From the NCBI GenBank assembly GCA_905215055.1, contig CAJMOH010000040.1, positions 1 to 24,621 on the forward strand: a DNA stretch of 24,621 nt. Reading direction: 5' to 3'. Below the pieces are notes generated by a model that made no database searches, was not told where the DNA came from, and saw only the letters and a program-made list of their open reading frames with translations. This document shows positions 8,042-16,046 of the stretch, piece by piece. Made by a program: the position numbers and the translations under genes. The DNA is from an uncultured bacterium. GTDB lineage: Bacteria; Bacillota; Clostridia; Oscillospirales; Acutalibacteraceae. Each line of letters begins with the position of its first letter. The first letter of the stretch is position 1.

Positions 8042-8623
8042 TTACCGGTGTTCAATGACCTTGTCGATCAGGCCGTATTCCAGCGCCTCCTGAGCGGTCA
8101 TAAAATTATCCCGCTCCGTGTCACGCTTGACAACCTCCAAGGGCTGCCCGGTCCGCTCGGAAAGGATCTGGTTCAGCTTATCCTTTACACGCAAAATGTG
8201 ATTCGCGTGAATGCTGATGTCCGTAGCCTGACCCTGAGCGCCGCCGCTGGGCTGATGGATCATGATCTCGCTGTTGGGCAGAGCAAAGCGCTTGCCCTTG
8301 GCGCCCGCGGCCAGCAAAAAGGCTCCCATGCTGGCGGCCATGCCGATGCAGATGGTGGAAACATCGCACTTGATATACTGCATGGTGTCATAGATTGCCA
8401 TGCCGTCGGTGATGACACCGCCAGGGCTGTTGATATACAGGGAGATGTCCTTTTCCGGATCCTGGCCCTCCAGATACAGCAGCTGGGCCACTACCACGCC
8501 GGCTGAAGCACTATTGACATCCTCGTTAAGCAGGATAATACGGTCATTGAGCAGGCGAGAGAAAATGTCATAAGAACGCTCTCCACGGTTGGTCTGTTCA
8601 ATGACATAAGGAATTAAGCTCAT
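8042..8623 (-). CDS. clpP: ClpP, proteolytic subunit of ClpXP
   Basis: This 193-residue serine peptidase forms the tetradecameric proteolytic chamber. The catalytic triad is intact: S98 in GMAASMGA, H123 in MIHQP and D172 in RDTERDNF. The SLYINSPGG oxyanion segment is present. ATG 8623 gives the family N-terminus MSLIPYVIEQT and is preceded by AAAGGAG at about 11 nt. It sits 75 nt after trigger factor and 19 nt before clpX, and no CtsR-like direct repeat is seen upstream. Confidence 0.98.
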   Translation of the reverse strand: MSLIPYVIEQTNRGERSYDIFSRLLNDRIILLNEDVNSASAGVVVAQLLYLEGQDPEKDISLYINSPGGVITDGMAIYDTMQYIKCDVSTICIGMAASMGAFLLAAGAKGKRFALPNSEIMIHQPSGGAQGQATDISIHANHILRVKDKLNQILSERTGQPLEVVKRDTERDNFMTAQEALEYGLIDKVIEHR

Positions 8624-8698
8624 ATGCTGTGGAACTCCTTTCGCAAACATGGATTAGTATGAAAGCAAACAATAAGATTTATTCCAGGCGCTTGAGAT

Positions 8699-10087
8699 TT
8701 AGCCCTCGGTTTTTTCCTCAGCGGCCTCTTCCTTGGGCTCCTCCTTTTTCTTGGAGGTGCGCTTCTTCGCGGGCTTTTTCTCAGCCTTCTTTTCCTCTTC
8801 CTTCTTTTCCACAATCACGGCGTTGGCCTTTACCAGATCGATGGCCTTCTGGTTCTGAATATCGCCGTTGATGCCCTCCACCGTCACCAGATTCTTCACA
8901 CTCTCCAGGGGCATGCCATAGGCGTCGGCCAGCTTTTGATACTCGGCCTCAGTCTCTTCCTCGGTGGGCTTCAGATTCTCCAGCTCGGCAATCTTCTCCA
9001 GGCCCAGCCGCACCTTCACCTGGCGCTCCGCCTGGGGCTTGTACTGCACCCGCAGGTCATCGGTGGTTTGGCCGGTATACTTCAAATAGGTCTCCAGCTT
9101 CAGACCCTGAGACTGGAGGCGGTAAGCGAAGGAGTTGATGATCTCGTCCACTTCGTTCTCTACCATCTCGTCGGGAATTTCGGCCTGAACCTTCTCGATG
9201 ACAGCCTCAACCAGCTGGTTCTCCACATCGTTGTCGGCAGCCTTTTCCCGCTGCTCAGTCAGATGCTTTTCAATATCCTTGCGGTAATCGTCCACGGTGT
9301 CAAATTCGCTGACATCCTTGACAAACTCATCGTCCACCACGGGCAGCTCCTTCATCTTGATCTCGTGGAGCTTGATCTTGAACACAGCGGGCTTGCCCTT
9401 CAGCTCTTCCGCGTGGTAATCCTCAGGGAAGGTGACGTCAATGTCGAATTCGTCGCCTACATTGTGGCCGATCACCTGATCCTCGAAGCCGGGGATAAAC
9501 TGGCCGGCACCCAAAGTCAGCTCGTAATTTTCAGCCTTGCCGCCGTCAAACTGCTTGCCGTCCACATAGCCGTCAAAATCGATGGTGACCATGTCGCCGT
9601 TTTCGGCAGCCCGGTCCTCCACAGTGATAATCCGGGAATTGCGTTCCCGCACCCGGTCGATTTCCCGGTCAATATCCTCCGCGGTAACCTCCACGGAGGG
9701 ACGGGTCACCTCAATGCCCTTGTAGCCCTCGATGGCAGCCTCGGGTTTGGTAACAACGTTCAGCTTGCACAGGATTCCCTTGTCCTTGCCGATTTCGTCA
9801 ATTTTAAACTCGCCGATGCTGATGACCTGCAGGCCGGATTTTTCCACAGCCTCCATCACCATGGGGCGGTACAGGTGATCGATAGCGGCCTCGTAAAAGA
9901 CCTCTTCACCGTAGTATTTCTCAATGAAATGCCGGGGAGCCTTGCCCTTGCGGAACCCGGGAATGTTCATCTTTTTGCTTTCCCGTTTATAAACAGCGTT
10001 GATTGCGTCGTTAAATTCCTCGGGGCTGACCTCCAGCTCCAGCTCATACCGGTTTGTCTCCACTTTATTGGTTGCTTTTACATTCAT
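8699..10087 (-). CDS. tig: Trigger factor, ribosome-associated chaperone and prolyl isomerase
   Basis: This protein binds the ribosome at the exit tunnel and receives nascent chains. The N-terminal ribosome-binding signature GFRKGKAP is at residues 44-51, an FKBP-type isomerase domain lies roughly at 155-245 (VTIDFDGYVDG, GAGQFIPGFE), and a helical C-terminal chaperone domain follows. The protein has 462 residues, longer than the usual 430 or so, because of a low-complexity Lys/Glu tail at about 424-462 rich in EEKK, KKPAKKR and EEAAEE. ATG 10087 follows GAGAGG. It is first in the proteostasis operon behind a strong extended -10. Confidence 0.97.
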   Translation of the reverse strand: MNVKATNKVETNRYELELEVSPEEFNDAINAVYKRESKKMNIPGFRKGKAPRHFIEKYYGEEVFYEAAIDHLYRPMVMEAVEKSGLQVISIGEFKIDEIGKDKGILCKLNVVTKPEAAIEGYKGIEVTRPSVEVTAEDIDREIDRVRERNSRIITVEDRAAENGDMVTIDFDGYVDGKQFDGGKAENYELTLGAGQFIPGFEDQVIGHNVGDEFDIDVTFPEDYHAEELKGKPAVFKIKLHEIKMKELPVVDDEFVKDVSEFDTVDDYRKDIEKHLTEQREKAADNDVENQLVEAVIEKVQAEIPDEMVENEVDEIINSFAYRLQSQGLKLETYLKYTGQTTDDLRVQYKPQAERQVKVRLGLEKIAELENLKPTEEETEAEYQKLADAYGMPLESVKNLVTVEGINGDIQNQKAIDLVKANAVIVEKKEEEKKAEKKPAKKRTSKKKEEPKEEAAEEKTEG

Positions 10088-10132
10088 GTCTCTGATTTCC
10101 TCTCAAAATAAACTTACCGAAGTAACTGTGTA

Positions 10133-10141
10133 ATTATAGCA
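10133..10141 (-). promoter_or_regulatory. Extended -10 promoter of the tig-clpP-clpX-lon-ysxC-lysA operon
   Basis: The minus strand carries a perfect extended -10, TGC followed by TATAAT (10133-10138). No good -35 is seen at 16-18 nt (best TAGATT); a TTGACT lies only 9 nt upstream and is too close. The start site would be near 10126, leaving a leader of about 40 nt before tig. Confidence 0.65.
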
Positions 10142-10205
10142 CAAGCGAGTCAAAGAATCTACATCTTTCCTGGAAATATTTCGAGAAAAGGCGAAAATTC
10201 CCCGC

Positions 10206-10895
10206 TTATAAAACCCGCACAGGGCAAAATTGCACATAGTCGGCTGAAACAAGGTGCATTTGCACCCCTTTATACTCCCCTACCAGGGCCTTCTGTGCGG
10301 CGTACTGGCCGTGAATATGCCCAAAGTAGCAATGGCTGACATGATTTTCCGCCAATAGCTTCAGCAGCTCGGTACACTCCATGCTGTCGTACACCGGCGG
10401 ATAATGAAGAAACGCGATCAGTTCCCCGCCCAAGCGTTTTGCCTCCTCCATGGACATGGAGAGCCGTCCCGCCTCTCGCGCCACAATCTTCCGGTCCTCT
10501 GCTGTTTCGGAATTGTAGAGCCACCCGCGGGTGCCGCAAAGGGCCTTTCCCTCCACCTGATAGGCGCAGTTGTGCAGCACCCGCATATCAGAAAAGCCAT
10601 GCTCCGCCAGAAACTGATCGATTTTGCTTCGGGTGGACCACCAGTAATCGTGGTTGCCCTTCAGCAGAATCTTCTGTCCCGGCAGGCTGTGAAGAAACTG
10701 AAAGTCCAGCAGGGCGTCCTCCAAGCGCATTGCCCAGGAAATATCTCCAGCAATCACAACGGTATCCTCCTGCTGAACCTGGTCCCGCCAATGCTCCTCC
10801 AGCCGCTGGACGTAGTTCTGCCAGCCGCGAAATACGTCCATGGGCTTTTCCCCGTTCAGAGAAAGGTGCAGGTCCGCAATAACAAACAAACTCAT
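10206..10895 (-). CDS. Calcineurin-like metallophosphoesterase, substrate unknown
   Basis: The protein has 229 residues. Metal-binding motifs are in the expected order: D8-x-H10 (IADLHLS), G50-D51 (AGDISW), GNHD (80-83), then LHYPP and HIHGQ near the C-terminus. It resembles the COG1768-type predicted phosphohydrolases of Clostridia, with the characteristic NHDYWW segment. There is no signal peptide, so it should be cytosolic. ATG 10895 lies 2 nt after the thrC stop. A longer open frame starting at 11234 would run through thrC in another frame and is not credible. The link to thrC may be only transcriptional. The substrate could be a nucleotide, phosphoprotein or other phosphoester. Confidence 0.88.
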   Translation of the reverse strand: MSLFVIADLHLSLNGEKPMDVFRGWQNYVQRLEEHWRDQVQQEDTVVIAGDISWAMRLEDALLDFQFLHSLPGQKILLKGNHDYWWSTRSKIDQFLAEHGFSDMRVLHNCAYQVEGKALCGTRGWLYNSETAEDRKIVAREAGRLSMSMEEAKRLGGELIAFLHYPPVYDSMECTELLKLLAENHVSHCYFGHIHGQYAAQKALVGEYKGVQMHLVSADYVQFCPVRVL

Positions 10896-10897
10896 AC

Positions 10898-12406
10898 TCA
10901 GCCGCCTATTCCCAAAGCTTCCAAAACATATTCTCCGGTCCGCTCCTGGGAAATTACCTGGAAAAACCGTTCCGGCTTGTCCCGAAGCTCTCGAAGCTGG
11001 ACAGGAGCCCTTAGACCAGTGAGGCGCTCCAGAGCCTCCAAATTGGAAAAATCGTCCCCGGTGATGCAATCCGCCTGCAAAGCCTCCAGCACACTGGCGG
11101 AAAACTTGTAGGGATTGGCCGTGGAGGCAATGACTGTTGGAATAGGCTGCTCGTTGGAATCCTTCAAGTACTGGCGGTACACGTCTACCGCCACGGCCGT
11201 GTGGGTGTCGCAGAGGTAGCGCTCCTGATCCCACAGCTCCCGAATCGTCTGGTAGGTGGGGCCGTCACCACAAAAGCCGCCGTAAAACAGCTGCTGAATC
11301 CTTTCGCGTACCTCATCTCCCACGGAGTACACACCGGTTTCAGCCAGCTGCTGCATCCAGCCGGCAAGCATTGCGCTATCCTCGCCGCAAAGGTCGAAAA
11401 GCAGGCGTTCCAGGTTGCTGGAAATCAAAATATCCATCGAGGGAGAGGCTGTGGCGTGAAATTCCCGGCGGCGGTCGTAAGTGCCGGTGCGGATAAAATC
11501 TGTCAGTACCTTATTGGCGTTGGAGGCGCATATCAGCTTCCGAATGGGCAGGCCCATTTTCCGCCCGTAATAAGCGGCCAGAATATTCCCAAAGTTTCCA
11601 GTGGGAACCACCACATCCATGGGCTGTCCCATAGACAGTCCGCCGGTACGGACCAGTTCCAGATAGGCGTAAATGTAATATACAATCTGAGGAAGCAGGC
11701 GTCCCCAGTTGATGGAGTTCGCACTGGAAAACTGCATGCCGTGCTGAGCAAGCCGCTCCTGTAAGGCTGCATCGGTAAAAATCCGCTTCACGCTGGATTG
11801 GGCGTCGTCGAAGTTGCCTTCAATAGCACAAACAGCCACATTATCCCCTTCCTGGGTCACCATTTGCCGCTTCTGCATGGGACTGACGCCATCCCGGGGA
11901 TAAAAGACCAGAATGTGGGTGCCGGGCACATCCTTAAAGCCCTCTAAGGCAGCCTTGCCCGTGTCGCCGGAGGTGGCCGTCAAAATGACAGCCTTCTTGC
12001 CGCTGCCGGATTTTTTCAAAGCCGTTGTGAGAAAATGAGGCAGTATTTGCAGCGCCATGTCCTTAAACGCGCAGGTAGGGCCGTGCCACAGCTCCAGCAA
12101 TGTCTTTTTCTCCCCATTCCCTGTCAAGGGAACCAGCCTTACAGGGCAGGGACCGCCGAATTTTTCAGAAGTGTACGCCCTATCCACACAGGCGTTGATT
12201 TCCTCGGGGTGAAAGTCTGTGAGGAATTTCGAGAAGATCGCCTTTGCCAAAGCGGGATAGTCCAGCTCTCGATAAGAAGGCAGCTCACTGGTTAAATCGG
12301 GAAAGCTTTCCGGTACAAACAGGCCGCCTTCTTGGGAAATTCCCTGGCTGATCACCTGAGAAGCCTCCAGCCGCAGCTGGGAATTTCTGGTACTTTTATA
12401 GCGCAT
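10898..12406 (-). CDS. thrC: Threonine synthase
   Basis: This PLP enzyme converts O-phosphohomoserine to threonine and phosphate. Its 502 residues fit the longer thrC form (about 500 residues) with an N-terminal domain beginning MRYKSTRN. The PLP lysine is K115 in HGPTCAFKDMALQ, and LTATSGDTGKAALEGF and VPTGNFGNILAAYYG bind the cofactor phosphate and substrate. ATG 12406 has AGGTGA just upstream; in-frame GTG 12415 and ATG 12412 overlap that site. It has its own strong promoter at 12476-12504 and is followed after 2 nt by the metallophosphoesterase. Confidence 0.96.
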   Translation of the reverse strand: MRYKSTRNSQLRLEASQVISQGISQEGGLFVPESFPDLTSELPSYRELDYPALAKAIFSKFLTDFHPEEINACVDRAYTSEKFGGPCPVRLVPLTGNGEKKTLLELWHGPTCAFKDMALQILPHFLTTALKKSGSGKKAVILTATSGDTGKAALEGFKDVPGTHILVFYPRDGVSPMQKRQMVTQEGDNVAVCAIEGNFDDAQSSVKRIFTDAALQERLAQHGMQFSSANSINWGRLLPQIVYYIYAYLELVRTGGLSMGQPMDVVVPTGNFGNILAAYYGRKMGLPIRKLICASNANKVLTDFIRTGTYDRRREFHATASPSMDILISSNLERLLFDLCGEDSAMLAGWMQQLAETGVYSVGDEVRERIQQLFYGGFCGDGPTYQTIRELWDQERYLCDTHTAVAVDVYRQYLKDSNEQPIPTVIASTANPYKFSASVLEALQADCITGDDFSNLEALERLTGLRAPVQLRELRDKPERFFQVISQERTGEYVLEALGIGG

Positions 12407-12475
12407 CTGCATCACCTGTACTTTCTAGTTGGATTTTCCGTCCGCCGGAATGGGAAGCCCGGCCTTTGCGGTATA

Positions 12476-12504
12476 ACTATACCCTACTTTTTCTATTCTG
12501 TCAA
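12476..12504 (-). promoter_or_regulatory. Strong sigma-A-type promoter of thrC
   Basis: The minus strand has consensus -35 TTGACA (12499-12504), a 17-nt spacer, and -10 TATAGT (12476-12481, 5 of 6). The TGA of the -35 box is the stop codon of the upstream dipeptidase gene. The leader of about 60 nt contains a small GCCGG/CCGGC hairpin but no riboswitch or T-box I can recognise. Confidence 0.85.
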
Positions 12505-13427
12505 AGCAATTCCTGCCGCTGAAACAGGCGGGCGGCGTTTTCGTAAAAGATTTTGTCCACCAGGGTCTGGGGGTAATGCTTTAGAAACAGCTCGTACAGT
12601 GCCGGAATACTGGCAAGCCCCGGCATATCCTCCGGCAGTCTTGCCCCGTCCCAGTCACCGCCCATGGCCAGCGCATCCTCCCCACCCATGGAAAGAAAAT
12701 GCTCCGCGTGGCGCAGCACATCCCACATAGAGGCCTTTTCCGGCTGGTCGTTCAAAAAAGCACGGAAGAAGTTTAAACCTACCGCTCCCCCTGATTGGCG
12801 GATGGCTTCAAACTGCTCGTCTGTCAAATTGCGGGGATGTCCGCAAAGCTTTTTGGCATTGGAGTGGGAGGCGACCAAGGGCTTTTCCGCCATGGCGGCC
12901 ACGTCCCAGAAAAGCTCAGGGCTTGCGTGGGAGAGGTCAATCAGAATCCCCGCGGCCTCCATCTCCTTCACCGCCTGCCGGCCGAACGGAGTTAGACCGG
13001 TGTTCCCTGGCGCCATAACACCCCGCCCAATTTCGGTGGCGCCGTTCCAGGTCAAGGTACACATACGGACCCCCAGCTTTTGGAAGTCCTGAATATGTTC
13101 AAGCTTTCCGCCCAGGGCGGCGCCGCTCTCTACTGTGAGGATGGCGCCGTGCCGCTTTAGCTGGTCTAGGTCTCCTGGATTTCGCAGCGGGGACAGGCAA
13201 TCGCTGTTTTTCTCTACTTCCTCCGAAAACCTGCGGGCCACCTGCAGAAAACGCTGCCAGGCAGCCTCTCCCCGCAGATCGTCCGGCAGCCAGACCGCGT
13301 AGCACTGGACATAGCGCTCCCAGCTTTCTACGGTTTTCAGGCTGACATGAAAGCCGTTTTCCCGCAATGGAATGTCTTTTAAGGCGCACTCCGTCATGGT
13401 GTCACAGTGCAGGTCAAAATAGCGCAC
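12501..13427 (-). CDS. Membrane dipeptidase-type (peptidase M19) metalloenzyme
   Basis: This 308-residue protein belongs to the renal dipeptidase family, zinc enzymes that cleave dipeptides, sometimes including D-residues. Ligand motifs are visible: H7-x-D9 (DLHCDT), E100 (LTVESG), H167 (DLSHAS), H188 (ASHSN) and D258 in GGDWDG. No signal peptide or membrane segment is present, so it is cytosolic despite the family name. The GTG start at 13427 has an excellent AGGAGG 7 nt upstream; an upstream in-frame start at 13478 would overlap yraN. It begins 20 nt after yraN. The exact substrate is unknown. Confidence 0.92.
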   Translation of the reverse strand: MRYFDLHCDTMTECALKDIPLRENGFHVSLKTVESWERYVQCYAVWLPDDLRGEAAWQRFLQVARRFSEEVEKNSDCLSPLRNPGDLDQLKRHGAILTVESGAALGGKLEHIQDFQKLGVRMCTLTWNGATEIGRGVMAPGNTGLTPFGRQAVKEMEAAGILIDLSHASPELFWDVAAMAEKPLVASHSNAKKLCGHPRNLTDEQFEAIRQSGGAVGLNFFRAFLNDQPEKASMWDVLRHAEHFLSMGGEDALAMGGDWDGARLPEDMPGLASIPALYELFLKHYPQTLVDKIFYENAARLFQRQELL

Positions 13428-13447
13428 AGAGATTCCTCCTCTTCCTG

Positions 13448-13801
13448 TTATATTCCAAAAGCGTTTGGCAGATAGCATTCTCCAACAATCTTCCCATCCC
13501 GCAGATATACCGCCGCCGCGTCGAACCGAGGCTGCAGCCGGCTGGGATGCTGCTGCAAAAAGACTTCCGCCGTGGCAAATATTTTCCGCTGCTTCTGCGG
13601 GGTGACCGCTTCAAAGGGCGAAACCAGGCTTCGCTCAGTCCTGGTTTTCACTTCCACAAAGGCAATATACGGCTCCCGCTTGGCAATGATGTCAATCTCC
13701 CCGTAGCGGGAATGGAAATTGCGGGCCAGAATTTCATAGCCCTGCTTTTCCAGCCAAGCGGCAATGTGATCCTCTCCCGCCTTGCCAGACGCGGTTTTCA
13801 T
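13448..13801 (-). CDS. yraN: YraN/UPF0102 family protein, endonuclease-like fold
   Basis: This 117-residue protein has the UPF0102 pattern. The N-terminal GKAGEDHIAAWLEKQGY is followed by YGEIDIIA (D37) and VEVKTR (E50, K52), the D-ExK arrangement of the restriction-endonuclease-like fold. A role in nucleic acid processing is suspected for the family but not firmly shown. ATG 13801 overlaps the rnhB stop as ATGA, so translation is probably coupled. The rnhB-yraN neighbourhood is common in bacteria. A longer in-frame extension up to 14002 overlaps rnhB and is rejected. Confidence 0.93.
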   Translation of the reverse strand: MKTASGKAGEDHIAAWLEKQGYEILARNFHSRYGEIDIIAKREPYIAFVEVKTRTERSLVSPFEAVTPQKQRKIFATAEVFLQQHPSRLQPRFDAAAVYLRDGKIVGECYLPNAFGI

Positions 13802-14439
13802 CCCTTTTCTCCCAAGCTCTTCAAAAAGCTTTTCCGATGAATGGGCAACACCCCATAGGCTTGAATAGCCTGATAGTGGGCCTTTGTGCCATAGCCCTTG
13901 TGCTTGGCGAAGCCGTATTGGGGATAGAGAGAGTCCCACTCCTTCAGCAGTCTGTCCCGGCTGACCTTGGCCAAAACCGAAGCGGCGGCAATGCTGGCGC
14001 ATTGAGCGTCTCCTTTTACAACTGTCTCCCCAGGAATGGCCAGAGGCGGCATCTGGTTGCCGTCCACCAAAACCCAGGCCGGCGGGACGCTCAGCTGCTC
14101 CACCGCCCGCTTCATCGCCAGGAAGGTAGCCTGCAAAATGTTGATCTGGTCAATTTCCTCCGCGCTGGCCCAGCCAATTCCCCAGGAAAGAGCCTTTTCC
14201 TGAATCACCGGGAAAAGGGCTTCCCGCTTTTTCTCCGTCAGCTTCTTGGAATCGTTCAGCCCCTCAATCTGGCAGTCCAGCGGCAGAATCACAGCCGCGG
14301 CGCAGACTGGACCAGCCAAGGGTCCTCTTCCTGCCTCGTCGATCCCACAGACAGGCGTATGTCCCTCCTGTCGCGCCCGGCGCTCCCAGGCAAACCAATC
14401 AAAGTCCGCCGGCAGCGTGTTCTTCGCAGTTCGTCCCAT
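13798..14439 (-). CDS. rnhB: Ribonuclease HII
   Basis: This 213-residue enzyme cleaves the RNA strand of RNA-DNA hybrids and nicks at single ribonucleotides in DNA. The N-terminal active-site motif GIDEAGRGPLAGP contains D34 and E35; VDGNQMP and the segment SIAAASVLAKVSRDR supply further acidic residues. ATG 14439 is preceded by AAGGAGG at 7 nt. It lies 22 nt behind rbgA, the same gene order (rbgA-rnhB) as in Bacillus, and overlaps yraN by 4 nt. Confidence 0.97.
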   Translation of the reverse strand: MGRTAKNTLPADFDWFAWERRARQEGHTPVCGIDEAGRGPLAGPVCAAAVILPLDCQIEGLNDSKKLTEKKREALFPVIQEKALSWGIGWASAEEIDQINILQATFLAMKRAVEQLSVPPAWVLVDGNQMPPLAIPGETVVKGDAQCASIAAASVLAKVSRDRLLKEWDSLYPQYGFAKHKGYGTKAHYQAIQAYGVLPIHRKSFLKSLGEKG

Positions 14440-14461
14440 GGCACATCCTCCTTTTTAGGGG

Positions 14462-15334
14462 TTAAGGACGCTCCAGAGTGATGCGTCCCAGCCTGCCACC
14501 CCGATATTCATCTAAAACGGTGATTGCCGCCCGCTCTGTGTTGACCTCGCCGCCAGAAATCAGCATGCCCCGCTTGCGGCCCACTGCTTCCAAAAGCTGA
14601 TACCCGGTCAAATGGTCATCCGGCTGGATGCTTGTTTTATACCGGGTATTGACCGCGTTGGGGTAAAGCTCCATCAGCAACTCCAGCAGCCGGGAGGCCA
14701 GCCCTTCCACATCCAGAATCTCGTCCCGCACCGCGCCGGTAAAGGCCAGATGCTCCCCCACGATGGGATCCTCAAATTTTGGCCAAAGCACCCCGGGCGT
14801 GTCCAGAAGCTCGAACCCCTTTCCCACCGTGAACCAGCGGTTCTGCCGGGTAACGCCCGGCCTGTCCTGCACCTCGGCCTTGCCCGCGCTTCCCCCGCGG
14901 ATCATCCGGTTGATGAAGGAGGACTTTCCCACATTGGGAATTCCTACCACCATCACGCGTATGGGACGGCCCACCATGCCCTTTTTCTCCCATGCCTCAA
15001 TTTGGGGCTTTAAAACCTGGCGGACGGCAGGATAAAAAGCGTTGATGCCTTTTCCCGTTTTACTCTCAAGAGGGATGGCCTTTTCTCCTTGAGCGGCGTA
15101 ATGGGCGATCCATTTAGAGGTTTGAGCGGGGTCCGCCATGTCGCTTTTATTGAATAAAACCACCTTGGGCTTTCGCTGAATAATGTCCCGCAGCACGGGG
15201 TTGGAGCTGCTCTCGGGAACACGGGCGTCCAGAATTTCGGCAACCACGTCCACCAGCTTCAGGTCCTCCTGAATTTTCCGTCTGGTTTTGGCCATATGGC
15301 CGGGAAACCACTGAATCGATTGAATTTCTCCCAC
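14462..15334 (-). CDS. rbgA: Ribosome biogenesis GTPase RbgA (YlqF)
   Basis: This 290-residue circularly permuted GTPase is needed for late assembly of the 50S subunit. The motif order is permuted as expected: G4 NKSD (62-65), G5-like SKTGKG, then G1 GIPNVGKSS (131-139) and G3 DTPG (178-181). The N-terminus QWFPGHMAKTRR is diagnostic. The GTG start at 15334 has AAAGGAGG 8 nt upstream. It is preceded by a GC-rich hairpin and the two signal peptidase genes, and followed by rnhB. Confidence 0.97.
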   Translation of the reverse strand: MGEIQSIQWFPGHMAKTRRKIQEDLKLVDVVAEILDARVPESSSNPVLRDIIQRKPKVVLFNKSDMADPAQTSKWIAHYAAQGEKAIPLESKTGKGINAFYPAVRQVLKPQIEAWEKKGMVGRPIRVMVVGIPNVGKSSFINRMIRGGSAGKAEVQDRPGVTRQNRWFTVGKGFELLDTPGVLWPKFEDPIVGEHLAFTGAVRDEILDVEGLASRLLELLMELYPNAVNTRYKTSIQPDDHLTGYQLLEAVGRKRGMLISGGEVNTERAAITVLDEYRGGRLGRITLERP

Positions 15335-15360
15335 AAATACCGCCTCCTTTAAAACCTAGA

Positions 15361-15391
15361 AGGGCGGCCAGCAACGCAGCCGGCACGCCCT
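15361..15391 (-). other. GC-rich hairpin in the lepB-rbgA gap
   Basis: AGGGCG/CGCCCT forms an outer stem with an inner CCGGC/GCTGG pairing in the 96-nt gap between the proximal lepB and rbgA. The downstream minus-strand sequence TTCTAGGTTTT is a poor U-tract, so it may be a partial terminator, a processing site, or a barrier that sets relative expression of lepB and rbgA. Confidence 0.45.
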
Positions 15392-15430
15392 GCTTTTTCA
15401 AATCTGTAAAGTCTCCTGCCCTGTCAGGGA

Positions 15431-16012
15431 TTACGGGAAGCCCAGGATGGAGAAGGGATACAGGTTAAAAACCACTTTCCCTAGAATATTCCGCCGGTCA
15501 ACCATTCCCACGGATTGGAACCGGCTGTCGGTAGAACGGTCCCGGTGATCCCCCAAGACAAACACACAGCCTTCCGGCACGGTTTGGGGGAATTCCAGCA
15601 CTTGTCCAGGCTGATCCGGTACAAAGGTGATGCCGTCCTCCGCGCCAAACACCGAACCGGGAAGAGGTTCCCCGTCCACCAGCACCTCTCCAAGCTCAGG
15701 GTCAAAGTCCACTGTCTGGCCCTCTGTGGCGATTACTCGCTTGATAATGGGGTCCTCCAAGGCGTTAACGATAATCACCACATCTCCCTGCTGAGCAGGG
15801 CCAGCCAGCTTTGTCACCAGCACCCGGTCCCCGTCGTGATAGGTTGGCTCCATCGAGATGCCATCCACGGTGATCACACGGGCCAAAAACGTGAACACAA
15901 CAGCTACCAGGACTACGGCCATCACAACGGCTTCCACCCAGTCCAGAACAGAACCGGCAAAGGAAGAGCCGCGCCTTGGCATGGGGTTCTCCTGCATACT
16001 CGTTTCTTCCAT
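15431..16012 (-). CDS. lepB: Signal peptidase I, first-named tandem copy (proximal to rbgA)
   Basis: This 193-residue type I signal peptidase removes signal peptides of exported proteins on the outer face of the membrane. There is one N-terminal membrane segment (about 27-45, VEAVVMAVVLVAVVFTFLA). The catalytic Ser-Lys dyad is S53 in GISMEPT and K91 in IIKRVIATEG. The GDHRDRSTDSR box and the end segment RRNILGKVVF match SPase I boxes. ATG 16012 has AAAGGAGG 7 nt upstream; an upstream in-frame TTG at 16042 does not. It follows a second lepB by 34 nt and shares long identical stretches with it. The lepB-rbgA-rnhB order is typical of Firmicutes. Confidence 0.95.
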   Translation of the reverse strand: MEETSMQENPMPRRGSSFAGSVLDWVEAVVMAVVLVAVVFTFLARVITVDGISMEPTYHDGDRVLVTKLAGPAQQGDVVIIVNALEDPIIKRVIATEGQTVDFDPELGEVLVDGEPLPGSVFGAEDGITFVPDQPGQVLEFPQTVPEGCVFVLGDHRDRSTDSRFQSVGMVDRRNILGKVVFNLYPFSILGFP

Positions 16013-16046
16013 GGCGGTTCCTCCTTTACGCCGGATTCTCAAAAGC

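Noticed and set aside
8936..10111. A 391-codon plus-strand open frame opposite trigger factor
   Set aside because: Leucine- and histidine-rich composition is typical of an antisense shadow; trigger factor on the minus strand is unambiguous.
10088..10205. A CIRCE or CtsR operator upstream of tig-clpP-clpX
   Set aside because: I looked for the inverted TTAGCACTC repeat and the GGTCAAA direct repeat and found neither.
10896..11234. A 113-residue N-terminal extension of the metallophosphoesterase
   Set aside because: It would run in another frame through the 3' part of thrC and has no domain content; the family N-terminus MSLFVIADLH begins at 10895.
12407..12475. A T-box or riboswitch in the thrC leader
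   Set aside because: The leader of about 60 nt is too short and lacks T-box or known aptamer signatures.
13802..14002. An N-terminal extension of YraN into rnhB
   Set aside because: The family N-terminus begins at ATG 13801, which overlaps the rnhB stop as ATGA; the extension is rnhB read in another frame.
15147..15401. A small open frame or leader peptide starting in the lepB-rbgA gap (TTG near 15401)
   Set aside because: It has a poorly spaced ribosome site, no conserved content and runs out of frame deep into rbgA. The hairpin explains the gap better.
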